In this document: piece by piece, positions 29,601 through 37,886 of the stretch
Numbering within the stretch: position 1 is the stretch's first letter
How the letters are laid out: every line of letters starts with the position of its first letter
Assembly: GCA_029011315.1 (NCBI GenBank)
Contig: JAQXLA010000007.1
Span: 1-64,000 of the forward strand
Direction of reading: 5' to 3'
Length of the DNA stretch: 64,000 nucleotides
From: Desulfovibrionaceae bacterium
GTDB taxonomy: Bacteria; Desulfobacterota; Desulfovibrionia; Desulfovibrionales; Desulfovibrionaceae
The notes under the pieces: model-generated
The model's database searches: none
Told to the model about the DNA's origin: nothing
What the model saw: only the letters and a program-made list of their open reading frames with translations
Made by a program: the position numbers and the translations under genes

Positions 29601-31643
29601 GTGGGCAGAATCTTTTTTTCAAAAAAAATTACACAGATTCCCTATCTTGATATGTTCTTTAGCAACAATAAGGCAGAAACTAACTGCGTTGTTGGCTGGG
29701 GACATAAAGAGACTTCTGAAAAAGCACGGGATTATGCAAGAAAAAATGATCTGCCCTATGTTGCACTGGAAGATGGATTTCTCCGTTCGCTGGATCTTGG
29801 ATGCCGCGGCGTTCCGCCTCTTTCCCTGGTTCTGGATCATACGGGCATTTATTATGACGCTTCCGCTCCTTCAGATTTGGAAAATCTCCTTGAACAGGGC
29901 GGATGGGAAACAGCCGAGATGCTTGAAAGAGCCAGAAAACTCATTCAGGATATTGTTCGCCTGAATTTGAGCAAATACAATCAGGCTCCAGAAGCAGAAC
30001 AGGGAATACTTGGCAAAGCGGATCCGAACAGGCCCAGAATTCTGCTTGTGGATCAAACATTCGGCGATGCTTCCGTTAAGCTGGGCATGGCTTCGGAGAC
30101 GGATTTTCAAAAGATGAAAAAAGAGGCTCTCCGTCTTTTCCCCAATGGGCGCTTTTTCATCAAAACACATCCGGACGTCATAGCCGGAAAAAAACAGGGC
30201 TATCTGTACAAACAGCCCGGAGAAACGTTTTCCTTTATTTCCCAGGATGCTGCGCCTCTTTCGCTGCTCAGGCAGGCTGATGCCGTATTTTGCGTCACGT
30301 CGCAATTGGGCTTCGAGGCTCTTATGCTCGGCTTGCCCGTGTACTGTTTCGGAATGCCCTTCTATGCGGGATGGGGATTAACGAAAGACTTTCAAAAATG
30401 CTCCAGAAGAACACGGAAAAGAACGCTTGAAGAGGTGGTCGCCGCTTCATTGATCATGTATGCGCGCTACGTCGATCCTGTCCGCGGTCAAAAGTGCGAA
30501 GCTGAAGAAACCGTTCTCCGTCTGGCACTGCAGCGCCAGTACAATGAACAGAACAGGGGATTTCATGCCTGCGTAGGCTATTCGCACTGGAAGCACACGC
30601 ATGCGAAATCCTTTCTGCAGAGTACTGGAGCCTCTTTCAGATTCTATTCTCTGTCCAAAGCCGCCCGCGCCATAGCCGATGCGGCAGCAAAAGGCGGCGA
30701 TGTGGTTGCCTGGTCATCAAAATGCACCGACGGCAAGCTGGAACAACAGTGTTCCGACGCCGGCGTTCCCCTTCTGCGCATGGAAGACGGGTTCATACGC
30801 TCTATCGGACTGGGATCCGACTTTTATTATCCATACTCTCTCGTTGTGGATCAGAGCGGCATTTACTACGATCCTTCACAGCCAAGCGACTTGGAAAAAC
30901 TCCTCAACAGCCTTCCAGATCATCCGGATCATGATGCCCTTTGCAGACGCGCAGCGGCAATACGCCATCTGATTGTGGAAAAGGGATTGACAAAATACAA
31001 CGTCGGCAGCAGTCAGCCTCCCAATCTGTCTTTTCTTCAATCAGAAGAACGCATTCTTCTTGTCCCCGGACAAGTGGAGGATGATGCGTCCGTCAAACGG
31101 GGCGGAGGCAGGGTGCAAAGCAATCTCGATTTGCTTCGAGCCGTCCGCAGAGACAATCCCGATGCCTGCATTCTGTACAAGCCACATCCGGATGTCGAAT
31201 CAGGCAATCGTCGAGGAACAGTTTCTGATGAAGAGATTCTTAACGTTGCCAACCATATCATTCGAGACGTCCGCATGGACAGGCTTTTAAGCATCGCAGA
31301 TGAAATTCACACTCTGACTTCTCTCACTGGGTTTGAAGCTCTTCTGCGCAACATTCCCGTTACGACATACGGAGGGCCTTTTTATGCAGGATGGGGCCTG
31401 ACTCATGATAAGGCAGACAACATGTCCTGCTTCGCACGGCGTACCGCCCGTCTGACGCTTGATGAGCTGGCAGCCGGAGTTCTGCTTCTGTATCCCCGTT
31501 ATTATGATTGGCCGACACAGAGTTTCGTATCAGCCGAAGACGTCTGTTATCGCCTCTCTTCTCCTAATAGAGAAAAAAACTCGCAAAGAGGACTTCATCT
31601 TTTCGCATTGCTTCGGCAATATTTTAGACGGAGAAACAAATAA
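29601..31643 (+). CDS. kpsC: Capsule beta-Kdo glycosyltransferase KpsC
   Basis: Adds Kdo residues to the lipid anchor on which group 2-type capsule is built. The 680-aa protein is an internal duplication: LPYVALEDGFLRSLDLG and PLLRMEDGFIRSIGLG mark the two halves, each with a later FYAGWGLT segment (residues about 250 and 590). This two-domain layout is that of KpsC/LipA. The start is GTG at 29601 with AGGAAA upstream. Stop and the kpsS start share one base (TAATG). A cytoplasmic, membrane-associated role is inferred from the family. Confidence 0.9.
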   Translation: MGRIFFSKKITQIPYLDMFFSNNKAETNCVVGWGHKETSEKARDYARKNDLPYVALEDGFLRSLDLGCRGVPPLSLVLDHTGIYYDASAPSDLENLLEQGGWETAEMLERARKLIQDIVRLNLSKYNQAPEAEQGILGKADPNRPRILLVDQTFGDASVKLGMASETDFQKMKKEALRLFPNGRFFIKTHPDVIAGKKQGYLYKQPGETFSFISQDAAPLSLLRQADAVFCVTSQLGFEALMLGLPVYCFGMPFYAGWGLTKDFQKCSRRTRKRTLEEVVAASLIMYARYVDPVRGQKCEAEETVLRLALQRQYNEQNRGFHACVGYSHWKHTHAKSFLQSTGASFRFYSLSKAARAIADAAAKGGDVVAWSSKCTDGKLEQQCSDAGVPLLRMEDGFIRSIGLGSDFYYPYSLVVDQSGIYYDPSQPSDLEKLLNSLPDHPDHDALCRRAAAIRHLIVEKGLTKYNVGSSQPPNLSFLQSEERILLVPGQVEDDASVKRGGGRVQSNLDLLRAVRRDNPDACILYKPHPDVESGNRRGTVSDEEILNVANHIIRDVRMDRLLSIADEIHTLTSLTGFEALLRNIPVTTYGGPFYAGWGLTHDKADNMSCFARRTARLTLDELAAGVLLLYPRYYDWPTQSFVSAEDVCYRLSSPNREKNSQRGLHLFALLRQYFRRRNK

Positions 31644-32845
31644 TGCGCTGCTTTCTTTTTCTTCAGGGACCTCACGGCAGCTTTTTCAGAAAATTGGGTC
31701 GCCATCTTGAATCACTGGGAGCTGCTGTCATACGGGTCAATCTCTGCGGAGGCGATTTCATTGACTGGCCGTCCGGATCTATTAACTATCGGGGACGCAA
31801 TTCAGACTGGAGCCTGTGGATAGCCAAACTGATGAATGAAAGGCAGGTGACCGATCTTATGGTCTATGGAGACTGGCGACCTCACCATCGGGAAGCGGTA
31901 CACATCGCCAGACTCCGTGGAATCAGCATCTGGGCCTTTGACGAAGGATATCTCCGTCCTAAATGGATCACCATGGAAATGAACGGCGTCAACGGAAATT
32001 CTTCGCTGCCTAAAACTCCGGAAGAGATCCGAAAGATTCTGCCGCAATGCATTGATTTGCCCGATAGCATTGATTCGGAAAACCCCTTTATGAATCGGCA
32101 GATCCTCGGCTTCCGCTATGCCGCTTTTTCCGTGCTGGGCCTGCCTTTCTTTCCATTTTACCGCACGCACAGGCCATATGGGCATCTCAAGGAAATGCTG
32201 TGCGGCTGGATTCCCCGTATTTTTTCGTCACGACGTCGCAGGCGTTCGACCAATGCAGAACTGACAAGGCTGGGCAACAAACCGTATATTCTCTTCCCTC
32301 TCCAACTTGACTCCGATTCCCAGGTACGCCGTTATTCCCCTTTCAGCGGAATGAAGGAAGCCATAGCTTTTATTATGACGTCATTTGCGAAAAATGCGCC
32401 GAAAGATATCTGCCTGCTCATTCGCAATCACCCTCTCGACAACGGATTAATCCGCTACGATCGCTTTATTTCCAATTTCAGCAAAGCCTGCGGCATTGCC
32501 GATCGCATCTTTTTCACCGATGATGCCAATAAAAAAGGCATGCTGGAACAGGCTCAGGCCGTTGTGCTTCTGAACAGCACCATGGGAATGACGGCTCTGG
32601 CCATGAACAAACCGGTTTTCTGCGTCGGCAAGGCCATCTATGCCATGCCAGGATTGGCACAAAATACAGAATACGGCAATCTTGATGATTTTTGGAGCCA
32701 TCCCCAGCCGCCGGATCCGCACCTTCTGGAGCAGTTTCAAACTGTTGTCACCTGCAAAGCCCTCGTTAACGGGAATTACTATTTTGGCAGCGGTCAGACA
32801 ATGGCCATCCACAACTGCGCAAAAAGGCTCCTCGCAATAAATTGA
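31643..32845 (+). CDS. kpsS: Capsule Kdo transferase/export protein KpsS
   Basis: Partner of KpsC; KpsS adds the first Kdo to phosphatidylglycerol and KpsC extends the linker. The 400-aa product shows LFLQGPHGSFFRKLG, VYGDWRPHHREAV, the conserved WAFDEGYLRPKWITME motif and later PLQLDSDSQVRRYSPF and LNSTMGMTALAMNKPVFCVG, all typical of KpsS/LipB. Translationally coupled to kpsC. It converges on kdsB with only one base between the stops and no terminator, so opposing transcripts overlap. Confidence 0.9.
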   Translation: MRCFLFLQGPHGSFFRKLGRHLESLGAAVIRVNLCGGDFIDWPSGSINYRGRNSDWSLWIAKLMNERQVTDLMVYGDWRPHHREAVHIARLRGISIWAFDEGYLRPKWITMEMNGVNGNSSLPKTPEEIRKILPQCIDLPDSIDSENPFMNRQILGFRYAAFSVLGLPFFPFYRTHRPYGHLKEMLCGWIPRIFSSRRRRRSTNAELTRLGNKPYILFPLQLDSDSQVRRYSPFSGMKEAIAFIMTSFAKNAPKDICLLIRNHPLDNGLIRYDRFISNFSKACGIADRIFFTDDANKKGMLEQAQAVVLLNSTMGMTALAMNKPVFCVGKAIYAMPGLAQNTEYGNLDDFWSHPQPPDPHLLEQFQTVVTCKALVNGNYYFGSGQTMAIHNCAKRLLAIN

Positions 32846-32846
32846 C

Positions 32847-33581
32847 CTAATTCGAATCCAAAGCGGCAACGATACGGCGAACCCGCTCCAAATCTTCGGC
32901 GGTATTCACCTCTGGCTGCATTTCGGATACCTCCACCATCCGAATGGAGATTCCCGCCTGAAGGAGACGAAGCTGTTCCAAATCCTCTGCCTGTTCCAAA
33001 TCAGAGACAGGCAGAGTACCGTAGCGCAGCAATGTTTCCCGCCTCCATGCGTACATGCCGATATGAGCCAGATATCGTGGGGCAAAACCTCCGCTTCCCT
33101 GACAGGGAATGGGACTTCTGCTGAAATATAACGCATCACGGCTATGCCGCAGAACAACTTTTGCAAAATTCGGATTCGCGGCCTGCTCTGCGGGAATGGG
33201 AGTGCAGAGCGAAGCGACCTGAATCGATGGATCTTCCGCGATGGCTGCCGTCAGCCTTGCAAGATCCTCAGAATGGACAAGAGGCTGATCCCCCTGCACA
33301 TTCACATAAATATCCGCTTCATATTGGCGAGCTACTTCAATCACGCGATCGGATCCTGAAGGACATGAAGAAGAAGTCATGCAGACCTTTCCTCCAAAGG
33401 ATCGCACGGTATCCGCAATCCGATCGTCCTCAGTCGCTACGACGACTTCATCAAACAGGGAAACCTGCAGAGCCGCTGCATAAACCCACTGCACCATTGG
33501 CTTGCCGCATATATCTGCCAGAGGCTTTCCCGGCAGGCGAACGGAAGCATAGCGAGAAGGAATCACTGCCAGAACTTTCAT
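32847..33581 (-). CDS. kdsB: 3-deoxy-manno-octulosonate cytidylyltransferase (copy 1)
   Basis: Activates Kdo as CMP-Kdo for lipid A and capsule linker synthesis. 244 aa, with the nucleotide-binding start VIPSRYASVRLPGKPLADI, the CPSGSDRV loop, VNVQGDQPLV, LYFSRSPIPCQ, YAWRRETLLR and the LEQAEDLEQLRLLQ end. GGAGAG precedes the ATG. It is on the opposite strand from the kps genes, so it may be the general (lipopolysaccharide) copy while the second kdsB at 42.3 kb serves the capsule operon. Which copy does what cannot be read from sequence. Confidence 0.92.
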   Translation of the reverse strand: MKVLAVIPSRYASVRLPGKPLADICGKPMVQWVYAAALQVSLFDEVVVATEDDRIADTVRSFGGKVCMTSSSCPSGSDRVIEVARQYEADIYVNVQGDQPLVHSEDLARLTAAIAEDPSIQVASLCTPIPAEQAANPNFAKVVLRHSRDALYFSRSPIPCQGSGGFAPRYLAHIGMYAWRRETLLRYGTLPVSDLEQAEDLEQLRLLQAGISIRMVEVSEMQPEVNTAEDLERVRRIVAALDSN

Positions 33582-33599
33582 ATATCTCTCCTCAAAAAA

Positions 33600-33952
33600 A
33601 TTTAAGCATTGAGCCTGTTTTTTCAGGTTCAGAAGATATTGTCAAAAAAATATCGTGTTCTCCATATTTCCTATTGCAGGATAAAAAATGGTAAATTGTG
33701 CTATAAAATCTTATAAAATCAATTTATATTATAAATATATAAATTTTTTATAAAATTATAAAAACACCATAAGTGAAAAAAAAAAAATATTTAATCTAAA
33801 ATTGTTTTTATTAAATATAAAATTTATACTATATTAAATAATAAATTTATTGATATTATTTCCTAATAATATATAGATGTATATTACATATAAGATGCTG
33901 AAGGATCTCTCCTTATCCAATATATTATCCAATATATCAAGGTTTGTAAAAT
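33600..33952. other. Very AT-rich intergenic region
   Basis: About 350 nt between kdsB and the hybrid kinase-like gene, with a central 200 nt made almost entirely of A and T, plus a near-direct repeat CCAATATATTATCCAATATATC just before the next gene. No ORF and no clear terminator. Many weak -10-like words make a promoter call unsafe; such DNA is often a target of nucleoid silencers. Confidence 0.5.
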
Positions 33953-35872
33953 ATGCTCTATCAAAGACTAAAACCGTACGAAGCAGGCATTGCGACAGCC
34001 GGAATATTCTTCTTTCTGTCATGTCCTTCAGCTTTTACGGCAGATACATTTTTTGCTTCGGAAACCCCGTCAGCCGTATTCCTGGCCTGTCTTGCAAGTG
34101 TGATTCTGACGTCAGTCATTGTCTGCCTGATATATCTCTCGCGCGTTCAATGTCTTAAAAAGGAAAACAGGGAACTTCGCAAGACCCTTTTGCGCAAGGA
34201 AACAAACTATGCGGCTCAAAACAGGTTTCTTGATGACTTTTCCCGAAATGTCCGCACCCCCATCAATACGATTCTCGGAACGGCGGATTTGGCACGCCGC
34301 ACCCTGCCTTCTTCCAATCATCAGATTACTGACTATCTGAACTGCATGGCCGTTGCATCCGGTCAGATTTTGGCCATTGCGAGCGAACTTTCCGACGTGA
34401 CCTATCCAGAAGGAAAAGATATTGAGATTCTGGACGATCTCTTCAATATGAACGACTTCGCATCAAAATGCCGGACGACAATTCCTTTTTATTTGACAGG
34501 GAGAAACCTGGCTTTTGAATGTGTTACAGATGCTATTGTCCATCCTGAAATTATTGGCGATGAGATGCACCTGCACCAGATTCTGCTGAATCTGATAGAA
34601 AATGCTGTAAAGTTTACGCCGGATAACGGGAAAATAACTCTGCACATTTCCGAAATCTCCGCAGGCCACCGCATGGCATCATTCCGCTTTGAAGTCAGAG
34701 ATACCGGCATCGGCATGACGCAACAAAAGCTCAACAGCATACTGGCACAGGATTTACGCCAGGATGATCCGTCTGATTCTTCCGTCCACGGAACAGGACT
34801 CGGTCTGCTCATTGTCCGGGAACTCGTGGAAAGGCTCGGAGGCTCATTCAGCGCGGAAAGCCGTCTGAACGAAGGAAGCCGATTCATCGTTGAAATCCCC
34901 TTCGCCATCAATCTTCTGACATTCCAGAATAAAGACCAATCTCAGGAAATAAAGCATCTCGACGGCATCAACATTCTCCTGGTTGAAGACAATCTGCTGA
35001 ACGCCATGATGGCTCAGGAAGTGCTTGAAAAAGAATCGGCTTCCGTCGTGCTTGCTGAAAACGGCCGCATTGCCCTGGAAAAGTTCCGGCAAAGCCAGAT
35101 CAATTTTTTTGATGCCATTCTCATGGACATCATCATGCCTGAAATGGACGGCTTTGAGGCTGCACGGGCAATTCGTTCTCTGGAACGGACAGACGCCCCT
35201 GTCGTTCCGATTGTTGCCTTATCGGTACAGGCATCAACCGATGATATTCGGAAATCCCGCGATGCGGGCATGAATGCCATGCTGGGCAAACCCATTGAGA
35301 TTCCTCTGCTCATCAAAACGCTGATGCAATGCATTCAGAAAAAATCCATCGAACTCAGTGAACAGCTGGATCACTCCAGAATTCAGGCGATGCGAGACGG
35401 ATTAACCGGCGTCAAAAACCGCATGGCCTATTTGACAGCGATATCTTCTCTGAATCAAAAGCTGAAAAGAAAAGAAGTATCCGAATTTGGCATAATCGTT
35501 TTTGACATCAATGGTCTCAAAGAATCGAATGATACGCGGGGACATACGGCTGGCGACAGGCTTATCCAATGCGCATGCCGGCTTATCTGTCGCATTTTTG
35601 CGCACAGTCCTGTGTTCCGAATCGGCGGCGATGAATTTGTGGTGCTTCTTCTGGAAGAAGATTACCTCAACAGGGAAATGCTGCTGCAACAGTTCGAAAC
35701 TTCGATGAGGACAACAGTCATTGACGAAAATCGCCGGGATTATCTTTCTGTCGCCTACGGTCTGGCCGTATATGATAAAAACCATCCTGACAGCGAATCC
35801 GTCTTCCAGCAGGCCGATGCCAATATGTATGCCCGCAAGGCTCTCATGAAAGGCATTCGCAACGTGCACTAA
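33953..35872 (+). CDS. Hybrid HATPase-REC-GGDEF protein with degenerate HisKA
   Basis: 639-aa membrane signalling protein. Two membrane helices (about 11-30 and 41-63) lead to a HisKA-like segment, FLDDFSRNVRTPINTILG, where the phospho-accepting His is R98 and the next Glu is Asn. The HATPase is intact (NLIENAVKF about 213-221, DTGIGM 250-255, GTGLGL 280-285). A receiver follows with D392 (AILMDIIMPEMDG) and K446, then a GGDEF domain with an exact GGDEF at 558-562 and FDINGLKESNDTRGH. No RxxD inhibitory site precedes GGDEF. Likely a cyclic di-GMP synthase fed through REC by another kinase; its place in the capsule locus suggests control of capsule. Confidence 0.85.
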   Translation: MLYQRLKPYEAGIATAGIFFFLSCPSAFTADTFFASETPSAVFLACLASVILTSVIVCLIYLSRVQCLKKENRELRKTLLRKETNYAAQNRFLDDFSRNVRTPINTILGTADLARRTLPSSNHQITDYLNCMAVASGQILAIASELSDVTYPEGKDIEILDDLFNMNDFASKCRTTIPFYLTGRNLAFECVTDAIVHPEIIGDEMHLHQILLNLIENAVKFTPDNGKITLHISEISAGHRMASFRFEVRDTGIGMTQQKLNSILAQDLRQDDPSDSSVHGTGLGLLIVRELVERLGGSFSAESRLNEGSRFIVEIPFAINLLTFQNKDQSQEIKHLDGINILLVEDNLLNAMMAQEVLEKESASVVLAENGRIALEKFRQSQINFFDAILMDIIMPEMDGFEAARAIRSLERTDAPVVPIVALSVQASTDDIRKSRDAGMNAMLGKPIEIPLLIKTLMQCIQKKSIELSEQLDHSRIQAMRDGLTGVKNRMAYLTAISSLNQKLKRKEVSEFGIIVFDINGLKESNDTRGHTAGDRLIQCACRLICRIFAHSPVFRIGGDEFVVLLLEEDYLNREMLLQQFETSMRTTVIDENRRDYLSVAYGLAVYDKNHPDSESVFQQADANMYARKALMKGIRNVH

Positions 35873-35892
35873 CTTTGTTTTTACAATTCACG

Positions 35893-35942
35893 GGCATCTT
35901 CTCTGCTCTGCTGTCAGGCAAGAGTGAGGGGATGCCTTGATT
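35893..35942 (+). terminator. Probable terminator after the HATPase-REC-GGDEF gene
   Basis: GGCATCTTCTC / GAGGGGATGCC imperfect stem followed by TTGATTTTT. The T-rich tail overlaps the -35 element of the next promoter. Confidence 0.5.
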
Positions 35943-35964
35943 TTTACCGTTAATACTTTATAGT
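35937..35964 (+). promoter_or_regulatory. Promoter of the main kps operon
   Basis: TTGATT (35937-35942), 16-bp spacer, TATAGT (35959-35964), about 30 nt upstream of the lipoprotein ATG. It resembles the kpsC promoter in -35 sequence and spacer length. Confidence 0.65.
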
Positions 35965-35994
35965 TTTGTAAAATTTTTCGTCAGAGGACTTTTT

Positions 35995-36345
35995 ATGAAA
36001 CGAATGCTGCTTCTTTTGATTCTGCTGCTTGCGTTCGCTGCGGTATCCGCCTGCGTGCCGAAAAAGACATCTCAGGATTCCCCTGAGGGGCAGCAAACTC
36101 CCGCAGGGGATCCCTTTGCTCTGGCTATTTCCGGGATGGCACCTGAAACAACGGCCGTCATGAATTCTCCCTACGGAGAAAATTCCCAGGTCTATGTCGG
36201 ATATAACTATCGTTCAGGATTGGGCGCGCCATGCAAACGTGTTGATGTCCTGGCAGGGGGGCTCCGTCACAGACTGGCTGTCTGCATGGATCGCAATAAC
36301 ACATGGTATGTTGCAGAGCCCATTTTTGAACCTTCTCAAAGGTAG
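35995..36345 (+). CDS. Lipoprotein at the head of the kps operon
   Basis: 116-aa predicted lipoprotein: signal LLLLILLLAFAAVSAC with lipidated Cys20, then a short Pro/Gln/Gly linker and a compact domain (SQVYVGYNYRSGLGAPCKRVDV, LAVCMDRNNTWYVAEPIF) with two Cys that could form a disulphide. Function not recognised. It is the first gene after a good promoter and is 8 nt from kpsM, so a role in capsule export or its assembly is likely but inferred from position only. A frameless DNA-uptake or pilus role cannot be excluded. Confidence 0.75.
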   Translation: MKRMLLLLILLLAFAAVSACVPKKTSQDSPEGQQTPAGDPFALAISGMAPETTAVMNSPYGENSQVYVGYNYRSGLGAPCKRVDVLAGGLRHRLAVCMDRNNTWYVAEPIFEPSQR

Positions 36346-36353
36346 CCCAGCTC

Positions 36354-37121
36354 ATGCTTCGGGCCATAATCGTGCAGTGGCGCGTCATTTACGCTCTGAT
36401 TTTGCGGGAAGTGTATTCCTATTACGGCAAATCGCGCCTTGGATATCTCTGGAAGATTGTTGATGCGGCAAACATGGTTCTCGTCTTTTGGGGACTCCGC
36501 CATGCTATGGGCATTAACTCTTCAAACGGCATGCACATTCTGGTTTTCCTAATCGCAGGATTTGGCCTGTTTATAACCTTTCGCAAAATCGTATCCGGCT
36601 GCATCAGCGTTATGGTGGGCAACAAACGCCTGCTGTCCTTTCCTCAGGTAACAAATCTTGACTGTATCCTGGCTCATTTTCTTCTGGATTTTTCAACCAA
36701 CCTTGTCAGCTATCTTCTCATTCTTCTGACCGGAGTCATTTTTGGCGTTCCGCTGTTTATTGCAGACTTCGGAAGTCTTCTGTTCATTGTCATCATATTT
36801 CCAATATTTTGCCTTGGCATCGGACTGATTCTTGCTTCCCTCGTCATCATCTATCCCTTTATTGAACATTTCATCAAAGCTGCTCTCAGAATCCTGATGT
36901 TCACGTCAGGCACTTTTTTCTCTGTCAGCTCACTGCCATCGCATATTCTACAGTATCTCTGGCTCAATCCGATCACTCAGTTTATTGAATGGACACGGCT
37001 TTGCCTTTCAAAGGGATACTATACGCCGCCAATCGATGTTCCCTATATTCTGATCTGGACCTTTTCCAGCTTTTGTATCGGCCTTTTGCTTGAACGTCAT
37101 GTTCGTGGAAAAATTTCATGA
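36354..37121 (+). CDS. kpsM: Capsule ABC exporter, permease KpsM
   Basis: Inner-membrane ABC-2-type permease that with KpsT moves the finished capsule chain to the periplasm. 255 aa with six predicted helices; starts with the amphipathic RVIYALILREVYSYYGKSRLGYLWKI segment typical of KpsM/Wzm, and contains NPITQFIEWTR near the end. Overlaps kpsT by 4 nt (ATGA). Confidence 0.9.
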   Translation: MLRAIIVQWRVIYALILREVYSYYGKSRLGYLWKIVDAANMVLVFWGLRHAMGINSSNGMHILVFLIAGFGLFITFRKIVSGCISVMVGNKRLLSFPQVTNLDCILAHFLLDFSTNLVSYLLILLTGVIFGVPLFIADFGSLLFIVIIFPIFCLGIGLILASLVIIYPFIEHFIKAALRILMFTSGTFFSVSSLPSHILQYLWLNPITQFIEWTRLCLSKGYYTPPIDVPYILIWTFSSFCIGLLLERHVRGKIS

Positions 37122-37786
37122 TTTATCTTCAGCATGTCACAAAAACTCTGCGCCGGCTCAATGGTTCGAGAAATACCATTCTACGGGACATTTCTCATCA
37201 TTTTCGCAGAGGCGAACGTACCGGGATTCTCGGCCTGAGAGGCTCCGGAAAAAGTACGCTGATTGATCTGCTCTGCGGGAAACTGCAGCCTGATTCGGGA
37301 AAGGTGCTGAGAACGTGCCGGGTATCCTGGCCGCTCGGCTTCTCAATCGGCTTCTATACTCAGATGACAGGAAGAGAAAATCTTCGCTTTGCCAGCCGTA
37401 TCTACGGTGCCGACATCAAAAAAGTCATGAATTTCGTCGAGGATTTTTCCGAACTGGGCAAAGCCCTCAATCTTCCGCTCAGTGCCTATTCCAGCGCCAT
37501 GAGACTCAAACTGGCCTTTGGCTTAAGCATGGCCATAGACTTTGATCTCTATCTCATCGACGAAGGCTACCGCATCGGCGATCGGAATTTTCGCAGAAAA
37601 TGCGATGAATGTTTCCAGCAGCGGCTGAAAAATGCGTCCTGCATTATTGCCTCATCTCAGACATCCTTGATCAAACGATACTGCAGCCGCATCATGATTC
37701 TGCATGAAGGCCATTTTATGTCTTTTCCTACAGCGGATCAGACGCTTGAGGCATATGAAGCACTCTGCCAACACAGCATGGAATGA
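37118..37786 (+). CDS. kpsT: Capsule ABC exporter, ATPase KpsT
   Basis: Nucleotide-binding subunit of the capsule exporter, 222 aa. Walker A GLRGSGKST (about 41-49), the KpsT-type signature region SAYSSAMRLKLAFGLSMAIDFD in place of a canonical LSGGQ, Walker B LYLIDE, and the switch-side SSQTSLIKRYCSR. The short length without a C-terminal carbohydrate-binding domain fits group 2 capsule exporters rather than O-antigen Wzt proteins. Followed by a 100-nt gap before kpsE. Confidence 0.92.
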   Translation: MIYLQHVTKTLRRLNGSRNTILRDISHHFRRGERTGILGLRGSGKSTLIDLLCGKLQPDSGKVLRTCRVSWPLGFSIGFYTQMTGRENLRFASRIYGADIKKVMNFVEDFSELGKALNLPLSAYSSAMRLKLAFGLSMAIDFDLYLIDEGYRIGDRNFRRKCDECFQQRLKNASCIIASSQTSLIKRYCSRIMILHEGHFMSFPTADQTLEAYEALCQHSME

Positions 37787-37886
37787 ATATTCCGGGGATT
37801 GCTCACCGTATCAACAGGATTGATCCGTCGTATACATTCAACAACTACAGCAACTTCATGTTGCCTATGCCAAGCAGGAGCAGGCC

